This document shows, piece after piece, positions 8,810 through 18,240 of a stretch of DNA of 64,000 nt; position 1 is the first letter of the stretch, and each line of letters opens with the position of its first letter. The DNA comes from JAMXLO01 sp035492535 (GTDB lineage: Bacteria; Pseudomonadota; Alphaproteobacteria; Acetobacterales; Acetobacteraceae): positions 1 to 64,000 of the forward strand of contig DATJJM010000362.1 of assembly GCA_035492535.1 (NCBI GenBank). Direction: 5' to 3'. The translations under genes and the position numbers were made by a program. Under the pieces are notes generated by a model. It worked only from the letters and a program-made list of their open reading frames with translations, was not told where the DNA came from and made no database searches.

Positions 8810-9742
8810 TCAGGCCGCCGCGACAGACAGCGGTTGTGCCGGCGCAATTTCGCGCCAGGCAGACTGATCGGCAAACAGTGCCCGGAGCAGGCGATTGTTG
8901 AGCGCATGGCCGGAGCAATGGGCGACGAAACGGCCCACCAGCGGCGCGCCCGCCAGCGCGAGATCGCCGACCGCATCCAGTAGCTTGTGCCGGACAAACT
9001 CGTCCGGGACGCGCAGGCCCCCTGGGTTCAGGATCCTCGCCTGATCGACCACAACGGCGTTGTCCAGGCTCCCGCCCTGTGCCAGTCCGGCTGCCCGCAA
9101 CTGATCGACCTCTTCCATCAGCCCGAACGTACGAGCCCGGGCCAATTCGTGCCGAAAGCTCGTTGCGTTGAGCCGCAACGTCAATGCCTGCCGGCCGATG
9201 GCGGCAGCGGCGAAATCGATCGACATCGACATCTCGAGACCAACCGCGCCGGGACGGAGTTCCGCGAACGCGTCGCCGTCCGTCACGCGCACAGCGCGGC
9301 AAATCTCTATGGCCGAACGAGGTTCGTCCTGCTCAATGATCCCCGCGCAGTCGATGAGGAACACGAACTGCGCGGCGGAGCCGTCCAACGCCGGAGGCTC
9401 TGGCCCGTCCAGTTCCACAATGGCATTGTCGATACCACAGCCGGACAGCGCCGCCATCACGTGCTCAACGGTACTCACGCGCGCACCGCCTTCACCGAGC
9501 ACGGTCGAGAGCCGTGTATCGACGACGAAGCCATAGCGCGCTGGAATATCCCGGCGCAGATCAGTCCGGCGGAAGACAATCCCTTGGTTGGCGGCAGCCG
9601 GACGCAACGTGAGGCTCACACGCTTACCGGAATGCAAGCCGATGCCGACACAGGAAATCGGAGCCTTCAGCGTGCACTGCGCGCCAACCGCTAGCTCGCC
9701 GTTGCCTCCGCCTGAGGAGAGAGAGATCGGCAGACCGTCCAT
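8810..9742 (-). CDS. lpxC: UDP-3-O-acyl-N-acetylglucosamine deacetylase LpxC
   Basis: LpxC is the zinc deacetylase that commits UDP-acyl-GlcNAc to lipid A synthesis. The 310-residue protein shows the first zinc ligand in STVEHVMAAL and the second pair in RHKLLDAVGDLAL (His and Asp), plus the C-terminal catalytic His in HCSGHALNN. CVGIGLHSGKRV near residue 30 is the usual family opening. It lies downstream of ftsZ, but almost 300 bp apart, so it probably has its own promoter. Lipid A synthesis fits with lptCAB and kdsD elsewhere in the window. Confidence 0.97.
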   Translation of the reverse strand: MDGLPISLSSGGGNGELAVGAQCTLKAPISCVGIGLHSGKRVSLTLRPAAANQGIVFRRTDLRRDIPARYGFVVDTRLSTVLGEGGARVSTVEHVMAALSGCGIDNAIVELDGPEPPALDGSAAQFVFLIDCAGIIEQDEPRSAIEICRAVRVTDGDAFAELRPGAVGLEMSMSIDFAAAAIGRQALTLRLNATSFRHELARARTFGLMEEVDQLRAAGLAQGGSLDNAVVVDQARILNPGGLRVPDEFVRHKLLDAVGDLALAGAPLVGRFVAHCSGHALNNRLLRALFADQSAWREIAPAQPLSVAAA

Positions 9743-10039
9743 GCGCCTCGTCTCATATTGCGACTCGACTCAGGGTAGTTGTCTGCCGTGGCGATGACCA
9801 GTCAACGATTGTTGCTGAATATTTCCGTTTATCCTGTTGATTCTATGTCTTTTGTAACCCGTTGGCGCCTGGACGTAACAATACATTCCCAGGCATGGCG
9901 CGAGCGAGGATTAGCGGGCGATGCGTGTTCGAACATTCACGCAAACGGCATGCCTCGATCAACGGTCCGCCAGTGGATCCGGCGACGCCGTGACCAGTCC
10001 CACCTCATCGAACGGCCGCGGAACGGCGGCCTCGTCGCG
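9743..10039 (-). promoter_or_regulatory. ftsZ-lpxC intergenic region with likely lpxC promoter
   Basis: This 297-bp gap is the longest in the ftsZ-to-ligA stretch and holds no convincing gene. Positions 9800-9900 are clearly more AT-rich than the surroundings. On the minus strand TTGACT (9800-9805) is followed after 17 nt by ACAACT (9777-9782), a fair sigma-70-like pair 35 nt ahead of the lpxC ATG. A weaker pair lies further upstream in the AT-rich stretch. I see no T-tailed hairpin that would end ftsZ transcription. Confidence 0.35.
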
Positions 10040-11659
10040 TCAGGACGATGACGCCTGCCGCCGCAGAAAGGCTGGAATATCGAGACCAACCTCCTCGCCC
10101 GCGGTTTGCCGAACCGAAGCCTGTGGCGGCTCTGCGCGAGGCGCTTGCTGCATCACCGGTTCGGCGCGCACGGGCGGATTTGGCTCCGTGGCTGCAACAG
10201 CGGGATGCTGACGCCGCCGAAATGCGCCTGTGACTGTGCTGAACAGGCTAGGGCGCGCAGCTTCCGGCGCTGGCGCAGCAGTGGCGCCGTTGCCCTGCCG
10301 CGGCGGCTCCGCGAACAGACTGGCGCGCGAAGTGGGCGCCCCTGCGCGCGGTGGAGCGAAGCCCACGCCTTGCACACTTGCGGTGACCGAATGCACGGGC
10401 ATCCCCCCCTGAACGGGTGCGACCGGATGCGGGATCGGATGCGGCGCGCCAGGCTGCGCGGCCTCCACCATCGATGCCGTTTCCTGCATGGCATCTGCCA
10501 TTGAGACCATTTGCGGTGCCGGCTGACGCAGCGGATGGGGTTGTCCGCTCATGATCGGCGCGGGACCAGCGCCTGCCGGCATGGCACCAGCCGCGGCGGC
10601 ATGCATCGGCAGCGGGATCGGCTGCGGCATCGGCAAGGCACTGCCGCCGACCGCGACCAGTCGAGGACGTTCGCCCTGGCTCTGCGCCGGTGAATCGATG
10701 CCGGTCGCAACCACTGAAACGCGAATCCGGCCCGACAGCGTTTCGTCGATCGCTGAACCAAAGATGATGTTGGCCTCTTCGTCGACTTCCTCGCGGATGC
10801 GGTTCGCAGCCTGATCCACTTCGAACAAGGTCAGATCATCGCCGCCGGTGATGTTGATCAGCAGCCCCTGAGCACCGGACATCGACGTATCTTCGAGCAG
10901 CGGGTTGCTGATCGCCGCCTCGGCAGCGCGGATGGCGCGGTTCTCGCCTTCCGCCTCGCCGGTTCCCATCATCGCCTTGCCCATCTCCGCCATCACGGTA
11001 CGGATGTCGGCGAAGTCCAGGTTCACCAGGCCAGGCGCCATCATCAGATCGGTGACTCCGCGCACGCCCATATACAGGACCTGGTCGGCCATCTTGAACG
11101 CTTCTTTCCAGGTGGTGCGCTCATTGGCCATACGGAAGAGATTCTGATTCGGGATGACGATCAGCGTATCGACGTGCCGCTGAAGTTCCTCGATGCCCTG
11201 ATCGGCGCAGCGGGCGCGACGCACGCCTTCGAACCCGAACGGCTTCGTTACGACGCCAACCGTCAGGATATTCCGCTCGCGTGCCATGCGCGCAATTACC
11301 GGCGCCGCGCCCGTGCCGGTTCCACCGCCCATGCCGGCAGTGATGAACACCATGTGGGCGCCATCGAGATGCCGCGCCAGCTCATCCGATGCTTCTTCGG
11401 CCGCTGCCTTGCCTATCTCCGGCTTGGCGCCGGCACCAAGGCCCTGTGTGATGTGGGGGCCCAATTGGATTCGCCGATCGGCGCGACTGTGCACGAGTTG
11501 CTGTGCATCGGTATTGGCGACGACGAACTCCACACCCTGAAGGTTGGCCGTGATCATATTATCGACCGCGTTCGTACCGCCTCCACCCACACCGATAACC
11601 GTGATGCGTGGGCTGAAGTCGGTGTGCACTGTCTGCGGAATCGTCAGGTTCAGAGTCAT
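10040..11659 (-). CDS. ftsZ: Cell division GTPase FtsZ
   Basis: FtsZ is the tubulin homologue that forms the division ring. The 539-residue protein has the N-terminal GTP-binding start VIGVGGGGTNAVDNM (about residues 21-35), the tubulin signature GGGTGTGAAP and the T7 loop NLDFADIRTVMAEMG. After the globular core (about residue 320) a Pro/Met/Gln/Ala-rich linker of some 200 residues leads to the C-terminal peptide GLDIPAFLRRQ, which binds FtsA and other partners. The long linker is typical of alphaproteobacteria. It is the last gene of the dcw cluster, 73 bp after ftsA; that gap probably carries an ftsZ promoter. Confidence 0.98.
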   Translation of the reverse strand: MTLNLTIPQTVHTDFSPRITVIGVGGGGTNAVDNMITANLQGVEFVVANTDAQQLVHSRADRRIQLGPHITQGLGAGAKPEIGKAAAEEASDELARHLDGAHMVFITAGMGGGTGTGAAPVIARMARERNILTVGVVTKPFGFEGVRRARCADQGIEELQRHVDTLIVIPNQNLFRMANERTTWKEAFKMADQVLYMGVRGVTDLMMAPGLVNLDFADIRTVMAEMGKAMMGTGEAEGENRAIRAAEAAISNPLLEDTSMSGAQGLLINITGGDDLTLFEVDQAANRIREEVDEEANIIFGSAIDETLSGRIRVSVVATGIDSPAQSQGERPRLVAVGGSALPMPQPIPLPMHAAAAGAMPAGAGPAPIMSGQPHPLRQPAPQMVSMADAMQETASMVEAAQPGAPHPIPHPVAPVQGGMPVHSVTASVQGVGFAPPRAGAPTSRASLFAEPPRQGNGATAAPAPEAARPSLFSTVTGAFRRRQHPAVAATEPNPPVRAEPVMQQAPRAEPPQASVRQTAGEEVGLDIPAFLRRQASSS

Positions 11660-11732
11660 GGCAGCATCTCCCCCTGTCGGGTCGAGTCGTTGAGTTTGTA
11701 GTTACGCCAGTTATTGCGATTCGCGACCTGCA

Positions 11733-13031
11733 TCAGACGCGATCTTTCAAAAAATTGACGATCCGGCGAACGAATCCCTTGGGCCGTTCAACCTCGAGAT
11801 CGACGTCATGCATCGTGCGTCCTTCGCCTGCCGCCCATGCCAGCAAGCCAGCTGCCGTGGCGAAGGCCGGCCCTGACGCCGCATCTGGCAAACCGCGCAA
11901 GGCAACGGGGCGACCAAGTCGCACCTGCTTGTTCAGGACACGCCCCGCCATTTCACGCGCCCCTGCGAGTTGGCAGGCACCACCAGTCAGCACGACTCGC
12001 GTGCCTGCGGCGCGTGTGAGACCGGAACTGTCGAGCCGTTCCTTTACCAGCTCGAACGTCTCTTCCAGCCGCGGACGGATGATATTCACCACCATACTGC
12101 GCGGCACTTTTGCGATCTGATGCTCTTCCTCGCCCACCAGCGGCACTGGCAGCATCTCGCGTTCATCGTCAGGCGAATTGTGCACGTTGCCGTACAGCGT
12201 TTTCAGCCGCTCGGCATGGGCGACCGGCGTGGAGAGCAGACGTGCCAGATCATTGGTGACATGCATGCCGCCAATCGGAAGCTGTGCAGTGTGCAGTAGT
12301 TGGTTCTCGGCGAACACTGCCATGCCGGTGGTCCCGCCGCCCATGTCGATCACAGTGGAACCGAGCTCGCGCTCGTCATCCACTAGCGTCGCCAACCCCG
12401 CCGCCATCGGCGCCGACACCAGTTCGGCGATGTCCAGATCGCAGCGGGCAATGCACGCGCCAAGCGAACGCAGCGCGGTGGACGACGCGTCAACAATATG
12501 CAGCCGCGCCGTCAGTTCCTCGCAGAACAACCCACGCGGATCGGCAACGTGATCTGTCTGATCCACAGAGAACGTCAGAGGCAGTGCATGAATCACTTCC
12601 CGCCCGTCTGCGGCGGCGCGGTAGCGACCTTCGTTCACCACGCGGCGAATGTCGTGTTCCTCGACTGCACGGCCACCTACAGGCCACTGCACATTGAACA
12701 GTCGCGATTCCGGTTGCCCGCACGTCAGGTTGACAATGACCGTGCGCAACTGCGTATCGGCCATATCCTCTGCCTGGCCGACGCAGGCCCGGATCGCGCG
12801 CTCGGCTTCATCAAGATCGACGATCGATCCGCCACGAACGCCACGCCCACGATGCCAGCCGAACCCGAGCGCACGCAATGTGCCATCGCTTTCGGTGCGC
12901 CCGATCAGGCACGCAATCTTGGTCGTGCCGATGTCGAGCACGCCGAATGGCCCTGATCGGCCATGCCGCGTACGTGCCGGCTCAGCGGGCTCTATTGGAG
13001 GCGGCAACACGGGGCGCGACATATTGTTCAT
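11733..13031 (-). CDS. ftsA: Cell division protein FtsA
   Basis: FtsA is the actin-like ATPase that anchors FtsZ to the membrane and activates septal synthesis. The 432-residue protein has the actin-fold nucleotide motifs FGVLDIGTTKIACLIG (phosphate 1), TVIDMGGGTTGMAVF (phosphate 2) and VVLTGGACQLAGARE (adenosine site). The last residues KGFVRRIVNFLKDRV form the amphipathic membrane-targeting helix. Its ATG overlaps the ftsQ stop by 4 bp, so the two are translationally coupled. Confidence 0.97.
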   Translation of the reverse strand: MNNMSRPVLPPPIEPAEPARTRHGRSGPFGVLDIGTTKIACLIGRTESDGTLRALGFGWHRGRGVRGGSIVDLDEAERAIRACVGQAEDMADTQLRTVIVNLTCGQPESRLFNVQWPVGGRAVEEHDIRRVVNEGRYRAAADGREVIHALPLTFSVDQTDHVADPRGLFCEELTARLHIVDASSTALRSLGACIARCDLDIAELVSAPMAAGLATLVDDERELGSTVIDMGGGTTGMAVFAENQLLHTAQLPIGGMHVTNDLARLLSTPVAHAERLKTLYGNVHNSPDDEREMLPVPLVGEEEHQIAKVPRSMVVNIIRPRLEETFELVKERLDSSGLTRAAGTRVVLTGGACQLAGAREMAGRVLNKQVRLGRPVALRGLPDAASGPAFATAAGLLAWAAGEGRTMHDVDLEVERPKGFVRRIVNFLKDRV

Positions 13032-13864
13032 GACGGCTTCTTCTCGTCCGGCCGCGGACGCACCACGAGCCGATCGCCCAGCCGCATATCAATCGCGACA
13101 AGCGGCCGATCGAGCAGTTCATGCTGCTGCTGAAGCTGCATCAGCCGATCAATCGCCTCGACGGCATGGCCTTCCGGCAACATTACACTGGTGCCGTTGG
13201 TCATCTGGAGGTTCCACCGCCGCTCGGCCACGCGCACCGCGGCGACGATGCGCTTCTGCAAGTCCGGCCTGTCAGTCAGCGCATCGACCAGCTTGGCTGC
13301 GGCGGCGGGCGCGCCAGGACCGACGACAAGCGGAAGTTGACGAAAATCCGCGACGTTCTGGTTGGCGACGACCTGGCCGTTGCGGTCAATCAGCATGAAC
13401 TTGCCCTGGTTCTGCCAGATGGCGAACGGGCGCCGCTCCTTGAGATAGACCACAACGGTTCCGGGAAGCTGGCGTTCGACGGTGGCCTGTTCCACCCAGG
13501 ACAGCGATTCGATCCGCTGCCTCGCCAGTTCGACAGAAAAACCAAGAATCGGATCGCCTCGGTTTACGCCAATCGCTGCGCGCAGCAGCGGCTCAGGCGT
13601 ATTGGCCCGGCCCTGGATCACCACGTCTGTCACGCGCAAGCCGGCGAACGCCGTGACGCCACCAAGCCGTTCGCGCAACGTCGCGACCGTGCTGCCCGGC
13701 GCAGCCGATCGCGCCACAGCCAGCCCGATCAACAGCACGAACAGCGCGAACACCATCCAGCCGGAGGGGCGCAGGAATTTTCGTTGCCGCCGCAGCCAAA
13801 GCTTCCAGCGCCCTGGCCGATCAGTGACCGAATTGCGGGGATTGCGCCGGGCTACGCGCGGCAT
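13028..13864 (-). CDS. ftsQ: Cell division protein FtsQ
   Basis: FtsQ is a bitopic membrane protein that links early and late division proteins in the periplasm. A basic cytoplasmic N-terminus is followed by one transmembrane helix (GWMVFALFVLLIGLAVA), a POTRA domain (FAGLRVTDVVIQGRANTPE) and the FtsQ domain with RQLPGTVVVYLKERRPFAIW. I place the start at 13864 because GGTGGAGAA precedes this ATG, giving a 13-bp overlap with ddl; a TTG nine codons upstream is possible. Overlaps on both sides show coupling to ddl and ftsA. Confidence 0.94.
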   Translation of the reverse strand: MPRVARRNPRNSVTDRPGRWKLWLRRQRKFLRPSGWMVFALFVLLIGLAVARSAAPGSTVATLRERLGGVTAFAGLRVTDVVIQGRANTPEPLLRAAIGVNRGDPILGFSVELARQRIESLSWVEQATVERQLPGTVVVYLKERRPFAIWQNQGKFMLIDRNGQVVANQNVADFRQLPLVVGPGAPAAAAKLVDALTDRPDLQKRIVAAVRVAERRWNLQMTNGTSVMLPEGHAVEAIDRLMQLQQQHELLDRPLVAIDMRLGDRLVVRPRPDEKKPS

Positions 13865-14772
13865 GTCGCGTTCTCCACCATCCAGGCGCAAAGCTGCGAG
13901 AAATTCATGCCGTGATGCGCGGCCTGCTCCGGCAGCAGTGACGTTGGCGTCAGGCCGGGCTGCGTGTTCAGCTCCAGAAGCACCAGCCGCCCCGGCTCGC
14001 CGGCTGTATCGTCATAGCGGAAGTCGCAGCGTGTGGCGCCGCGGCAACCAAGCGCGCGATGGGCGGAAAGCGCCACGCTGAGGGCGCGATCGTAGCTATC
14101 GGCGTGGATACGCGCCGGAATCACATGGCGCGACCCGCCATCGGCGTACTTCGACTCGTAATCATAGAAGACGCCGGCATCGGCGATGATCTCGGTCACG
14201 GCTAGGGCGCGGTCACCCATCACCGCCACAGTCAGTTCGCGCCCAGGGATGTACTCCTCGACCAACGCCGCGCTGCCGAACCGCCATGATCGCGCAACCT
14301 CAGCGCGTCGATTGTCGCCAGTGCGAATGATCTCCACACCCACCGACGAACCTTCGTCGATCGGCTTCACCACATAAGGCAGCGGCAGAGGATCGGCTGC
14401 CTCCAGTTCTTCCGTCGGCACAACGCGTCCGCGCGGCACGGGCAATCCTGCCGCAGTGAACACGGCCTTGGCGGCAACCTTGTCCATTGCGAGCGCCGAT
14501 GCACGGACGCCCGAGTGCGTATAGGGGATGGCAAGCCAATCCAGCACGCCCTGGATCGCTCCATCCTCGCCAAAGCGGCCGTGCAACGCATTGAACACCG
14601 CATCAGGACGCGGAGTGAGAGCGGCGATGACAGCCATGAGGTCTTCGCCGACTTCGATCGGCGTCACGTCGAAACCCGCCTCGCGCAGCGCCGGCATCAC
14701 CTGCATGCCAGTGGACAGGCTGACTTCGCGTTCCGCCGAGATGCCGCCATACAGAACCGCGACACGGGTCAT
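13852..14772 (-). CDS. ddl: D-alanine--D-alanine ligase
   Basis: Ddl makes the D-Ala-D-Ala dipeptide that MurF adds to the peptidoglycan precursor. The 306-residue ATP-grasp enzyme starts RVAVLYGGISAEREVSL, with the conserved serine loop, and contains YVVKPIDEGSSVGVEI (ATP lid), VEEYIPGRELTVAVMG and the Mg-binding C-terminal LLELNTQPGLTP. The start at 14772 overlaps the murB stop by 4 bp (ATGA), which settles it over longer readings of the frame. The Tyr in the ESKYADGG loop is the family feature for dipeptide rather than depsipeptide formation. Confidence 0.97.
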   Translation of the reverse strand: MTRVAVLYGGISAEREVSLSTGMQVMPALREAGFDVTPIEVGEDLMAVIAALTPRPDAVFNALHGRFGEDGAIQGVLDWLAIPYTHSGVRASALAMDKVAAKAVFTAAGLPVPRGRVVPTEELEAADPLPLPYVVKPIDEGSSVGVEIIRTGDNRRAEVARSWRFGSAALVEEYIPGRELTVAVMGDRALAVTEIIADAGVFYDYESKYADGGSRHVIPARIHADSYDRALSVALSAHRALGCRGATRCDFRYDDTAGEPGRLVLLELNTQPGLTPTSLLPEQAAHHGMNFSQLCAWMVENATCRA

Positions 14773-15710
14773 GCCACCGCCTCCGGCTTGCCCGCTGGTA
14801 TGCCCATGCGATGGATTTCCCACTCCAGTGTCACGCCGGTGGCGGCATGCACCCGACGCCGCACTTCCTCGCCGAGACCTTCGATATCCGCCGCCGTTGC
14901 CGAGCCCGTGTTGATCAGGAAGTTGCAATGCTTCTCCGACACCTGGGCGCCGCCGCGTGTCAGCCCCCGACAGCCGGCGGCATCAATGAGTTCCCAAGCC
15001 TTCATGTCCGGCGGGTTGCGGAACGTCGACCCGCCGGTACGCGCCCGGATCGGCTGCGAAGCTTCCCGCGCAGTGCGGATCTCCGCCATGCGGGCGGCAA
15101 TCGTCCGAGGCTCGCCAATCTGCGCGCGCAGTCGAACCCGCACGACGACGGCGCCATGCGGCAGGCGGGAACGGCGATAGGCAAACGAGAGATCGGCAGC
15201 AGTCAGGCGAAGCTGATCACCGCTGCGGGTAACGACATCGGCCCAATCCAGAACGGCCGCCATGTCGCCGCCATAGGCGCCACCATTCATTACCACGGCG
15301 CCGCCGATGCTGCCCGGAATACCTGAGAGGAACTCAAGTCCTGTCAGTCCCGCAGAGGCAGCATGCTCCGCCACCGTCATATCCAATGCGGCCGCTCCCG
15401 CAATCACACCGTCGGTTTCGGTGGTGATGGTGCTGAACCCGCGCGCCAGCCGCAGCACCACGCCAGGCAAGCCGCCATCGCGAATGATCAGGTTCGAACA
15501 GGCCGCAATCACGTGTACCGGCACGTCGGGCGGCAAGGCGCGGAGGAACTGTGCCAGGTCGGCCGCATCCGCCGGCCGCACCAGGGCTTCCGCCGGACCA
15601 CCAACGCGAAACCAGGTGAACGGTGCCAGCGGCGCGTTCATCTGCACGCGCCCCCGCAGCGACGGCAGCGTATCGACAAATGTCGGTATGGCGGCCGCGG
15701 CCATCATCAT
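14769..15710 (-). CDS. murB: UDP-N-acetylenolpyruvoylglucosamine reductase MurB
   Basis: MurB is the FAD enzyme that reduces enolpyruvyl-UDP-GlcNAc to UDP-MurNAc. The 313-residue protein has NAPLAPFTWFRVGGPA at the start, SGIPGSIGGAVVMNGGAYG (FAD/substrate), the catalytic serine in GGSTFRNPP and the C-terminal catalytic glutamate in LEWEIHRMG. It lacks the extra domain of E. coli MurB, so it is a type II enzyme. One oddity: the FAD phosphate loop, normally GxGSN, reads Ala69-Ala70-Cys71-Ser72-Asn73. The enzyme is otherwise complete and the only MurB seen here. It overlaps murC and ddl by 4 bp each. Confidence 0.95.
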   Translation of the reverse strand: MMMAAAAIPTFVDTLPSLRGRVQMNAPLAPFTWFRVGGPAEALVRPADAADLAQFLRALPPDVPVHVIAACSNLIIRDGGLPGVVLRLARGFSTITTETDGVIAGAAALDMTVAEHAASAGLTGLEFLSGIPGSIGGAVVMNGGAYGGDMAAVLDWADVVTRSGDQLRLTAADLSFAYRRSRLPHGAVVVRVRLRAQIGEPRTIAARMAEIRTAREASQPIRARTGGSTFRNPPDMKAWELIDAAGCRGLTRGGAQVSEKHCNFLINTGSATAADIEGLGEEVRRRVHAATGVTLEWEIHRMGIPAGKPEAVA

Positions 15711-17140
15711 GCCGCGCTCCCCGAAACACGGCGCTGCTGTAGCTCGTGCAGCTCACCTGGCAGCGCCGCCGCCCAATGCGTGATGTTGCCAGCCCCCAGG
15801 CACATGACGAAATCGCCCGGCTTGGCAATGGCGTAGACCATCTCTGCCAGCCGCGCCGGCGACGGCAGCGGCACCACACTGCGGTGCCCGCGCGCGCGCA
15901 GCCCATCCACCAGCGCGTCTCGCGTCACCCCCGGTATCGGCGGTTCGCCGGCCGGGTAGATGTCGGCAACAATCACTGTGCCCGCATCGTTCATGCAGGT
16001 GCAGAATTCGTTGAACAGCGACTGCAAGCGGCTAAAGCGATGCGGCTGTATCACCGCGATCACGTCGCGCGCGCCTGCCTGGCGCGCAGCCTTCAACGTC
16101 GCGGCGATCTCCACCGGATGATGCCCATAGTCATCGATGATGGTTATGCCACCCGCTTCGCCTGTTTTGGTGAAGCGCCGCTTCACCCCGCCAAACCCGG
16201 CGAACGCACTGCGCAGCGTGTCGTCGTCGATTTCCATTTCGACGCCGACGGCCACCGCCGCCAAAGCGTTCTGCACATTGTGCGCACCCAACATCGGCAG
16301 CCGATAAGGCCCCAGCTTGCGCGCACGGTTCCGAGCCCGATCGGTGACAATGACCTCGAACGTGGAACCGAGCTTGTCCGGCAACACGCGATCCGCACGA
16401 ACATCGGCCTGCGGCGAGAACCCGTAAGTGATGATCCGCCGATCAGACAGGCGCGGAATCATCTGCTGGACTGCCGGATGATCGATGCATAGCACGGCGA
16501 AGCCATAGAACGGTACGTTGCCGACGAACTGGTCGTAGCCGGCGACCATCGCCTCGGGCGTCCCCCAATGATCCAGATGTTCAGGGTCCATGTTGGTGAC
16601 AACGGCAATCACTGCTGGCAGCCGCAGGAAGCTGCCGTCACTCTCATCTGCCTCGACCACCATCCAGTCGCCGGCGCCAAGCCGCGTATTGGTGTTATAG
16701 GCGTTGATGATGCCGCCATTGATCACTGTGGGATCCAGACGGGCGGCCTCAAGTACTGCCGCGATCATGCTCGTCGTCGTGGTCTTACCGTGCGTGCCGC
16801 CGATGGCGATCGACCATTTCAGTCGCATCAGCTCCGCAAGCATTTCGGCGCGCCGCACCACCGGGATCAGCCGGGCGCGCGCCGTGGCCACTTCCGGATT
16901 GTCCGCCTTCACCGCCGACGAGACCACCACGACCTGCGCATTCCCCAGATTCGCTGCGTCGTGGCCCACGGCCACGGGAATGCCCGAATCACGCAGCCGC
17001 CGAACATTGGCAGACTCAGCGATATCGCTGCCCTGCACGGCGTAGCCAAGATTGTGCAGCACCTCGGCGATGCCCGACATGCCGATGCCACCGATGCCGA
17101 CGAAATGGATGGTGCCGATAGAGAGAGGCAGTGCTCTCAT
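15707..17140 (-). CDS. murC: UDP-N-acetylmuramate--L-alanine ligase MurC
   Basis: MurC adds L-Ala to UDP-MurNAc, the first amino-acid step of peptidoglycan precursor synthesis. The 477-residue Mur ligase opens with the Rossmann-like IHFVGIGGIGMSGIAEVL, has the ATP P-loop AIGGTHGKTTTTSMI, the NMDPEHLDHWG metal-site stretch and the C-terminal domain with TIIDDYGHHPVEIAATLKA. It overlaps murG and murB by 4 bp, so translation is coupled. Confidence 0.97.
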   Translation of the reverse strand: MRALPLSIGTIHFVGIGGIGMSGIAEVLHNLGYAVQGSDIAESANVRRLRDSGIPVAVGHDAANLGNAQVVVVSSAVKADNPEVATARARLIPVVRRAEMLAELMRLKWSIAIGGTHGKTTTTSMIAAVLEAARLDPTVINGGIINAYNTNTRLGAGDWMVVEADESDGSFLRLPAVIAVVTNMDPEHLDHWGTPEAMVAGYDQFVGNVPFYGFAVLCIDHPAVQQMIPRLSDRRIITYGFSPQADVRADRVLPDKLGSTFEVIVTDRARNRARKLGPYRLPMLGAHNVQNALAAVAVGVEMEIDDDTLRSAFAGFGGVKRRFTKTGEAGGITIIDDYGHHPVEIAATLKAARQAGARDVIAVIQPHRFSRLQSLFNEFCTCMNDAGTVIVADIYPAGEPPIPGVTRDALVDGLRARGHRSVVPLPSPARLAEMVYAIAKPGDFVMCLGAGNITHWAAALPGELHELQQRRVSGSAA

Positions 17141-18240
17141 GCGTGCACCTCCTGGCGCATAAACTGTTCGACCACGTCGGCCAGTCGTGCCGCCGCATCC
17201 CCGCGTGCAATCGAATGGGCTGCGAGTGCAGCGTGATTCAGCATATCGGGCGACGCCAGCAATGCAGCGAGCCGATCACGTAGCGTATCCGGTGTGAAGT
17301 CACGTTGCGCGATCGCTGATGCGCCACGTGCATCGGCCAGTGCTCGCGCATTGGCTGATTGATGATCGTCGATCGCACCAGGCAGCGGCACCAGGATGGC
17401 TGGCCGTCCTGCAACGGCCAGTTCAGCGACCGTTGAAGCTCCCGCGCGCGCGATCACCAGGTGCGCCGCCGACAATCGTTCCGCCACATCCGGGAAGAAC
17501 GTGGCAAGCTCCGCAGTGATCCCGGCCGCATGATATGCGGCATGCACCCGGTCCAGGTCCTCCGCGCGGCACTGCTGCACGACGGATAGCCGCATCCGTA
17601 TCGTCTCGGGCAGCGCAACCAAGGTGGGCGGCACAACATCGCTGAACACGCGCGCACCAAGGGAGCCGCCCAGCACCAGCAGCCGAAGCTCATCGTGCGG
17701 AGGCGAGTAAGGGATCGCCTGGATCGCCGGCCGTACTGGATTACCCGTCACGACCGTCGCCGCCGTCTCCGGCACGCGCTCAGTCCCGGCGAAGCTGAGC
17801 GCCAGGATATCCGCGTGCCGCGCCAGGAAACGGTTCGCGCGCCCCAGCACTGCGTTCTGCTCATGCAGAACGACCGACGGGCGCCGCGGCATCAGCTTCG
17901 TCGCCAGTACCGGTGCAACGCACGGATATCCGCCAAACCCCACCACTGCCGCAGCGTTGCAGCGCGCCAGAATGCGCCGCGCCTGCATGACGCCGCGTGC
18001 GAGTGACAGCGCCGCATTGCCGGCGCGCCAGCCGCGCCCGGCAATGCCGGCGCCACTGATCACGTACTGGTCCAGCCCCGCGAACACCGGACTTTGCAGG
18101 CCGCTCGACCGCGTATCGGTCATCAGCGCAACTCGCCGCCCGCGCGCCAGCAATTCGCTCGCCAGCGCCTCGGCCGGGAAGAAGTGTCCACCTGTGCCGC
18201 CTGCGGCGATCATGATGGGAAACACTGCCGGCCCCCTCAT
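17137..18240 (-). CDS. murG: Lipid II synthase MurG
   Basis: MurG transfers GlcNAc from UDP-GlcNAc to lipid I at the inner face of the membrane, giving lipid II. The 367-residue GT-B protein has the N-terminal glycine loop IAAGGTGGHFFPAEALA, the second loop VVGFGGYPCVAP, LHEQNAVLGRANRFL and the C-terminal UDP-GlcNAc site VIARAGASTVAELAVAGRPAI. It overlaps ftsW and murC by 4 bp each. Confidence 0.97.
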   Translation of the reverse strand: MRGPAVFPIMIAAGGTGGHFFPAEALASELLARGRRVALMTDTRSSGLQSPVFAGLDQYVISGAGIAGRGWRAGNAALSLARGVMQARRILARCNAAAVVGFGGYPCVAPVLATKLMPRRPSVVLHEQNAVLGRANRFLARHADILALSFAGTERVPETAATVVTGNPVRPAIQAIPYSPPHDELRLLVLGGSLGARVFSDVVPPTLVALPETIRMRLSVVQQCRAEDLDRVHAAYHAAGITAELATFFPDVAERLSAAHLVIARAGASTVAELAVAGRPAILVPLPGAIDDHQSANARALADARGASAIAQRDFTPDTLRDRLAALLASPDMLNHAALAAHSIARGDAAARLADVVEQFMRQEVHA

